From Candidatus Bathyarchaeota archaeon (GTDB taxonomy: Archaea; Thermoproteota; Bathyarchaeia; Bathyarchaeales; B26-1), in NCBI GenBank assembly GCA_003662645.1, contig QMYL01000020.1, positions 1 to 9,766 on the forward strand: a stretch of 9,766 nucleotides of DNA. The letters are read 5' to 3'. This document shows, in pieces, positions 5,879 to 9,766 of the stretch. The position numbers and the translations under genes are program-made. The notes beneath the pieces were generated by a model. That model was not told the DNA's origin. It worked only from the letters and a program-made list of their open reading frames with translations, and searched no databases. The first letter of the stretch is position 1, and each line of letters opens with the position of its first letter.

Positions 5879-8569
5879 TTGGCGGCGCTCTTCCTGATCC
5901 TCGCCCTATGTCAGGGAGGTCTATACGCCCAAGAGCAACCGAAGAAGATATTCGTAACCCTGAAACCATCCGATGTATCGTGCGTCAAGGAGGTTAAATT
6001 CTTCTCCGAGTCGAGGCAGATGCCGCTGAACGCCTCGAGGATCGACGGGAAATACGTCTTAGGACCGCTTCAAGTAGGAGAGGTCGTAGAGGTCTCGATC
6101 AAGCCCTCAAGGGAGTGCTACGTCGAAGGCATATTGGAGGAGGCGAGGCTTAAGGTTTACCGGGCATCCGTAGACACCGCGACGGGAGTCGGGACCGTTA
6201 TAATCAGCCCAACGTATAACGGATCCTACACCCTCCTACTCCACAAATACAGTAAAATCTACTTGATAATATTGGCGAACCCGCCTAAATGCCTAGCCGG
6301 GATAGAGTCCGATAAGCCCGTGAAACAGCTTGGCGAGGGATACTACAGGGTCGGCCCTTGGCTCATAGGGGGGCCGAGGAGAGATACAGGCGACCTCAAG
6401 ATAGAGGTCGCAGAGGGGTGCAGGCTCCAGAAGTGGGAGGGGCCCTACGAGTTCACGTCCCAATATCAGAAATCCACGATGATTAGTGGCATCACGCCCG
6501 AGAAGAACATGACGCTGACGGCGATATTCGAGAACGTGACGGCGGCCGGCCCAATGGCCGTGACGACGGGATCCATGACGCCGAGAACTACTACTAAACA
6601 GACGCGGGAGGAATCGGCGATCCCGGCGGTGATGGCGTTCTTCCAAACCCCGTTGGGGAGGGCGGTGATCGCCTCCCCCTTCGTAGCCGTCGCCTGCTAC
6701 GCCTCCATGAAGGCCGTGAGGTGGGTGAAGAAGAGGAGGGAGGAGAAGAGGAGGCAGAGGGAGGATGCCCTAAGACTACTCTGCATGATGGAGAGATCCG
6801 CGGCCTCGATGGAGGTAGGAATCCATCCATGGCTGGGGGTCTTCAACCTCATGGCAAAACGCTTCACGCTGGAGGATATGATGCTCGGCCTAGCAAACAT
6901 GCCGAAGATCGGGGGAGGCGTCGACGCGATGTATCTGACGGAGGAGCCGAGGTGCGTTCAACACCTGATACAGCTCAAGGAGCGGCTCAAAAATAAATAT
7001 GAAGAGGAGGGGAGGGGGGAGGACGCCGACCGAGTAGACCAGGTCTTTGAGCCCGCGATAGCAGGATACCTCGCCCTCGTCGGCGCCATGCCCGTGGGAA
7101 GAATATGCGAACAACTCCTAGACGAGGCCACGCCATTGGCACAGAGATTCGAGGCATTAGACAAGCTCAGCAGGCTCGCCGCGGTCAGCGACGTGATGGA
7201 GGGCTTCACATCGATCGCGCGGAGGTGGATTCGATCGCATCCCCTACAAGATATAGGGCGGAGGCTGAAGAGGATGCTGATCAACTCCGGCGCATGGGAG
7301 CTATGCGATAAGCCGCCGAAGAGGTTCGCCGAAATCTTAGAGGCCGTAGCCGGCTCAGCCGCGCTGAGGGAGGTGGGTCTGGTCGTAGCCGAAGCCCCTG
7401 CGCAACCCCCGAAGGCGAAGAGGGGTGTCGTCGAAGCGATAGTCGGGAAGCCAGTGCCCCCCAAGCTCGAAGAAAAAGTGGTGGAAGAAGTATTCACATG
7501 CCCGAATTGCGGGGAGCGCATCCCCAAACAGCTCTGGGAAAGATTATCCTACTGTCCGGCATGTGGAGCCCCCCTAAAGAAGGTGGAGAAAGAAGGTGAA
7601 GTCGAAAAACTCGTAGGGGAGAGGGTGATCGAGGAAGCGGAGGAGGCTAGATTTGAAGTGAAGTGGGTCTATGAAGACGAGCTCGGCAAGCTGTGTCCCC
7701 TATGCGGAGGCGAGCTTAAAGAGACCATGGAGGGGCGCGCATGCTATCGATGCAAGATCCTCTACAAGATAAAGAGGAGACCTGTGGCCGACGTGGAAGA
7801 GGAGGAGGCTTGGGTGCTCAGAATACCGGAGGAAGTAGTAAGGGATCCAGGAGTGAAGGTCATAGTCTTGAAGGATTACCCGTACAACCTGCCAGCAACA
7901 TTTACGATAAAGTGTGAAGGTTTTGAAGCGACGATCTACCGAGAGCCGGCTAAGAGGGGTATTAGAACTGAAGAGTTCGTGGAGAACTTGATGAGATCAA
8001 TAGAGCGCGACGCCCAGACAGGAAGGTGCTCTATAATAGCCATGACGAGGCCGGGAACCGATCCATGGTCTAGGAAGGCAATATACCTTGAAAGAGTGGT
8101 TAGTCTAACCTCCACCCTAGCCCACTCACCACCCCTCATGAAGAGGCTTAGATTGATAATCGTAGTTCCGGAAGAAACCATATTCTTCAAGGACGTCATA
8201 GGAGAACTAAGGAAGAGGTTTAAAGAGTTCAACGTAGAGTTCCAAGAATATGTCGTTGAGCTACCATATGAGGAGATCTTGGAGAACGCTAAGAAAGCCT
8301 CTATTACCAACCCAGAACAGATAGTTCACCTCCTAAGGGCGTTTCCAAGGGTTCTGAGACATTTGCGACGTGGAAAAACCTTGCCAGAGGCCGTTAAAAT
8401 CGAGCTCGCCTCCGAAGGTGAGGATGTGCAATACATAATCAACGCAGTTGAAAAGTTCCATAGGCTAGGAGGGAGGTTAACGGAAGAGGAAGTTAAGGAG
8501 TCTATCGGGATCGGGGGAGTTGCTTGGGTGAAGCTCCAGACGTTAAAGGCCCTAGACCTAGTGGGGTGA
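5879..8569 (+). CDS. Membrane-anchored protein: signal peptide, Cys-paired ectodomain, TM, large cytoplasmic region with two zinc ribbons
   Basis: Unrecognised family; 896 residues from TTG 5879. Residues 1-18 are the hydrophobic part of a signal peptide ending GLYAQ. The ectodomain (19-220) holds two modules, each with one Cys pair (C35/C80 and C138/C181), related to the first module of the preceding protein, plus sequons at N51, N114, N210 and N219. A Thr-rich stalk (220-245) leads to one transmembrane span (about 261-280), then KKRREEKRRQR marks the cytoplasmic side. Inside are a helical region (293-500), two zinc ribbons (C541/C544/C559/C562 and C606/C609/C622/C625), an alpha/beta segment (645-800) with no Walker A, and a helical, possibly winged-helix C-terminus (805-896). 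The start is doubtful: TTG 5879 has no Shine-Dalgarno site and omits the basic n-region, whereas the open frame upstream encodes LEASKLTIFLTI, which would complete a normal signal peptide if CTG 5843 were used. No ATG, GTG or TTG lies between the in-frame stop at 5819 and 5879. Confidence 0.82.
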   Translation: MAALFLILALCQGGLYAQEQPKKIFVTLKPSDVSCVKEVKFFSESRQMPLNASRIDGKYVLGPLQVGEVVEVSIKPSRECYVEGILEEARLKVYRASVDTATGVGTVIISPTYNGSYTLLLHKYSKIYLIILANPPKCLAGIESDKPVKQLGEGYYRVGPWLIGGPRRDTGDLKIEVAEGCRLQKWEGPYEFTSQYQKSTMISGITPEKNMTLTAIFENVTAAGPMAVTTGSMTPRTTTKQTREESAIPAVMAFFQTPLGRAVIASPFVAVACYASMKAVRWVKKRREEKRRQREDALRLLCMMERSAASMEVGIHPWLGVFNLMAKRFTLEDMMLGLANMPKIGGGVDAMYLTEEPRCVQHLIQLKERLKNKYEEEGRGEDADRVDQVFEPAIAGYLALVGAMPVGRICEQLLDEATPLAQRFEALDKLSRLAAVSDVMEGFTSIARRWIRSHPLQDIGRRLKRMLINSGAWELCDKPPKRFAEILEAVAGSAALREVGLVVAEAPAQPPKAKRGVVEAIVGKPVPPKLEEKVVEEVFTCPNCGERIPKQLWERLSYCPACGAPLKKVEKEGEVEKLVGERVIEEAEEARFEVKWVYEDELGKLCPLCGGELKETMEGRACYRCKILYKIKRRPVADVEEEEAWVLRIPEEVVRDPGVKVIVLKDYPYNLPATFTIKCEGFEATIYREPAKRGIRTEEFVENLMRSIERDAQTGRCSIIAMTRPGTDPWSRKAIYLERVVSLTSTLAHSPPLMKRLRLIIVVPEETIFFKDVIGELRKRFKEFNVEFQEYVVELPYEEILENAKKASITNPEQIVHLLRAFPRVLRHLRRGKTLPEAVKIELASEGEDVQYIINAVEKFHRLGGRLTEEEVKESIGIGGVAWVKLQTLKALDLVG

Positions 8570-8570
8570 C
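8563..8570 (+). promoter_or_regulatory. Ribosome binding site for the FtsZ-like gene
   Basis: GGGGTGAC overlaps the stop codon of the preceding gene and lies eight bases before GTG 8579, suggesting coupled translation. A second GAGGTGACC overlaps the start codon itself. Confidence 0.4.
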
Positions 8571-8578
8571 CACGTGAG

Positions 8579-9538
8579 GTGACCTCGGCCCTCAGGATCC
8601 CCTTCGTGATAGGAACGGGGTCTGGTGGATGTAGGATAGCGTCGAAGCTGGCCATACCTGGAGTAAAGAGGATTTGCATCAACAGTAGTTGGAGGGATCT
8701 CGAAGCCCTGCCGGGCGACGTCGTCAGGGTTAGGGCTGGGGACGGCTCGGGCTCCGGGATGGATCCGAAGAGAGGTGAGAAAGACTACGTTAAGATGGGC
8801 GGAAGGGAGGGGTTGCTGGAGGCGATCGAGAAGGTCTTGGATGAGAAGGGCATGTCGAAGGACGATGTAGACCTCGTGCCGGTGGTGATCTCGGCAGGCT
8901 TCGGCTTCGGCTCGGGCTCCGGCCCCAAAATAGTCGAAGATGTGTCCAAGCTCCTGCCTAAGTCGGCCGTGATCGCGTGGATAACCCTCCCATTCTTCCA
9001 CGAGGGGGAGGAGACGAGGAGGAACGCGCTGAAGTGCTTCAAGTCCGTGGCCTCCAAGGCCGCGGCGATAGCGGTCGACAACCAGCACGTCGCCGAGGTC
9101 GCGGGAGTGAGCCTCACCCTCAAAGACATATTCGCCAGAATAAATAGGAGGATAGTTTACAGCCTTCTAACCCTCCTGAGGGCGGCGGCCTCCCCCAACA
9201 CCCTGACCACGATAGACAGATCCGACCTGAGAAGGGTGTTGGGTAAAGGCGCGGCGCTAATGTTCTCCAAAAGCTTCCAAGTCGGCGCGAAGGATTACAC
9301 GAAGCTATATGACTCGGACTCCAGCCTAAGCCCATATACTCCGGGAGAAAAGCCCTGTAAGGTTAGGGCTCTAGCTGTAATTCAATCTCCGAGAGCACCT
9401 AGCCCAGCCGAGCTATCGAGGATCGCGAGTCAATGCGAGCGGAGCCTCAACGTCAGGCTCAAGGCGTTCAAATCGGTGATAACGCTTGGAGGGGAGAAGC
9501 TCAGGATAAGCATACTCCTAGGAGGCTTGGGATACTAA
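8579..9538 (+). CDS. Divergent FtsZ/tubulin-superfamily GTPase
   Basis: Predicted cytoplasmic GTP-binding, filament-forming protein of 319 residues. Landmarks run in FtsZ order: T1 loop IGTGSGGCRIA (11-21); T2-like INSSWRDLEAL (34-44); T3-like GDGSGSGMDPKRG (54-66); the tubulin/FtsZ glycine loop as GFGFGSGSGP (107-116) in place of GGGTGTG; ITLPFFHEGEETRRNA (135-150), matching the PF.FEG...R...A element; DN (167-168), matching the IPN-type site; FARIN (185-189), with N189 where FtsZ usually has Asp and tubulin Asn; and a T7 synergy loop TIDRSDLRRVL (211-221) keeping both acidic residues (D213, D216) of NVDFADVR. The C-terminal domain (about 262-319) ends in a strand, RISILLGGLG, as FtsZ does, but the usual C-terminal tail that binds membrane tethers is absent. 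Sequence divergence and operon context argue against a housekeeping division FtsZ. CetZ or a separate FtsZ-like clade is possible. GTG start, nine bases after the preceding stop. Confidence 0.88.
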   Translation: MTSALRIPFVIGTGSGGCRIASKLAIPGVKRICINSSWRDLEALPGDVVRVRAGDGSGSGMDPKRGEKDYVKMGGREGLLEAIEKVLDEKGMSKDDVDLVPVVISAGFGFGSGSGPKIVEDVSKLLPKSAVIAWITLPFFHEGEETRRNALKCFKSVASKAAAIAVDNQHVAEVAGVSLTLKDIFARINRRIVYSLLTLLRAAASPNTLTTIDRSDLRRVLGKGAALMFSKSFQVGAKDYTKLYDSDSSLSPYTPGEKPCKVRALAVIQSPRAPSPAELSRIASQCERSLNVRLKAFKSVITLGGEKLRISILLGGLGY

Positions 9539-9544
9539 CCTCAA

Positions 9545-9553
9545 GGAGGTGCT
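9545..9553 (+). promoter_or_regulatory. Ribosome binding site for the zinc-ribbon gene
   Basis: GGAGGTGCT matches eight of nine positions of the archaeal consensus GGAGGTGAT and ends five bases before GTG 9559. A second GGGGAGG (9561-9567) could instead serve GTG 9574. Confidence 0.5.
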
Positions 9554-9558
9554 GGGAG

Positions 9559-9766
9559 GTGGGGAGGTTGCGAGTGACGCCGGATAGGCGGGCGGAGAGG
9601 TGCCCGGAGTGCGGCGGGGAGCTCATAGACCTAGGCATATGTCTCTACTGCCCGGAGCACGGCGCGTTCACGGACAATCTCGAGAGAATGGAGGTGGATG
9701 AGGATCTCAAGGCCCTCATCGAAGCCTCCATGGACTCGCTGGCGGTCTATAAGGCGTTCGCCTCAA
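9559..9766 (+). CDS. Small zinc-ribbon protein, N-terminal part only
   Basis: The frame is open from GTG 9559 to the right edge, giving 69 complete codons, so the gene is truncated by the window. A zinc-ribbon pattern is clear: C15 and C18 (CPECGG), then C28 and C31 (CLYC), followed by PEHGAF and an acidic helical stretch rich in Asp, Glu and Leu. Function is unknown; such ribbons commonly mediate protein or nucleic-acid contacts. It lies 20 bases after the FtsZ-like gene on the same strand and so probably belongs to the same operon. TTG 9568 and GTG 9574 are alternative starts. The zinc ribbon resembles in type, but not obviously in sequence, the two ribbons in the large membrane protein encoded at 5879-8569. 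Confidence 0.7.
   Translation, partial: MGRLRVTPDRRAERCPECGGELIDLGICLYCPEHGAFTDNLERMEVDEDLKALIEASMDSLAVYKAFAS

Noticed and set aside
5864..5880. T-rich patch CTTTTTAACGATATT as an archaeal promoter or terminator
   Set aside because: It sits in the open frame encoding the hydrophobic core of a signal peptide; a promoter here would start transcripts inside the gene, and one short T run in a tightly packed operon is weak evidence for a terminator.
6293..6830. Antisense Arg/Ser/Pro-rich reading frames
   Set aside because: Composition typical of a complementary-strand artefact of GC-rich coding DNA; the + strand frame has a coherent ectodomain and membrane span.
6721..6996. 91-codon + strand reading frame inside the large membrane protein gene
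   Set aside because: Low-complexity Gly/Glu/Arg product with no recognisable domain, lying fully inside a convincing gene in another frame.
6958..7527. 189-codon antisense reading frame
   Set aside because: Ser/Leu/Arg-rich shadow of the strongly coding + strand frame, which includes a zinc ribbon there; no Shine-Dalgarno support.
8579..9538. Canonical cell-division FtsZ
   Set aside because: The glycine loop, T2 region and missing C-terminal tail differ from FtsZ1/FtsZ2, and the neighbours are secretion/surface genes rather than division genes such as sepF.
1..9766. CRISPR array, tRNA, rRNA or insertion sequence
   Set aside because: No spaced direct repeats, no cloverleaf-like or rRNA segments and no transposase-like product seen; almost every base is coding on the + strand.

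Overview
This GC-rich window looks archaeal and probably comes from a thermophile. The evidence is a fused-helix type II/IV secretion ATPase of the archaeal FlaI/TadA kind, a FlaJ/TadC-like platform protein, heavy use of AGG/AGA for Arg and ATA for Ile, G-rich Shine-Dalgarno sequences resembling GGAGGTGATC, and gene starts that appear to be GTG or TTG throughout. I cannot fix the lineage. Something in the TACK/Thermoproteota group that carries FtsZ-family genes is a guess from gene content only.

All genes lie on the + strand in one tightly packed array that reads as a single operon: (1) secretion/pilus motor ATPase, 1-1791, possibly cut at the left edge; (2) polytopic platform membrane protein, 1796-3532; (3) membrane-anchored protein with signal peptide, beta-rich ectodomain repeats, transmembrane segment and an apparently degenerate AAA+-like cytoplasmic domain, 3520-5856; (4) a second protein of similar topology whose cytoplasmic part carries two zinc ribbons, about 5879-8569; (5) a divergent FtsZ/tubulin-superfamily GTPase, 8579-9538; (6) the start of a small zinc-ribbon protein, 9559 to the right edge. 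Gaps are 4, -13, 22, 9 and 20 bases. No stretch over 300 bases lacks a gene, and I see no RNA gene, insertion sequence, CRISPR array or convincing terminator.

Genes 1 and 2 form the motor and membrane platform of a type IV pilus/Tad-like machine, but no prepilin or prepilin peptidase lies in the window. Two large surface-exposed single-span proteins and a cytoskeletal GTPase follow instead. My reading, which is inference, is an envelope-spanning machine in which a T4P-type motor and an FtsZ-like filament-former act together at the membrane, with proteins 3 and 4 linking cytoplasm and cell exterior. I do not recognise this six-gene arrangement as a described system. It is the main point of interest here.
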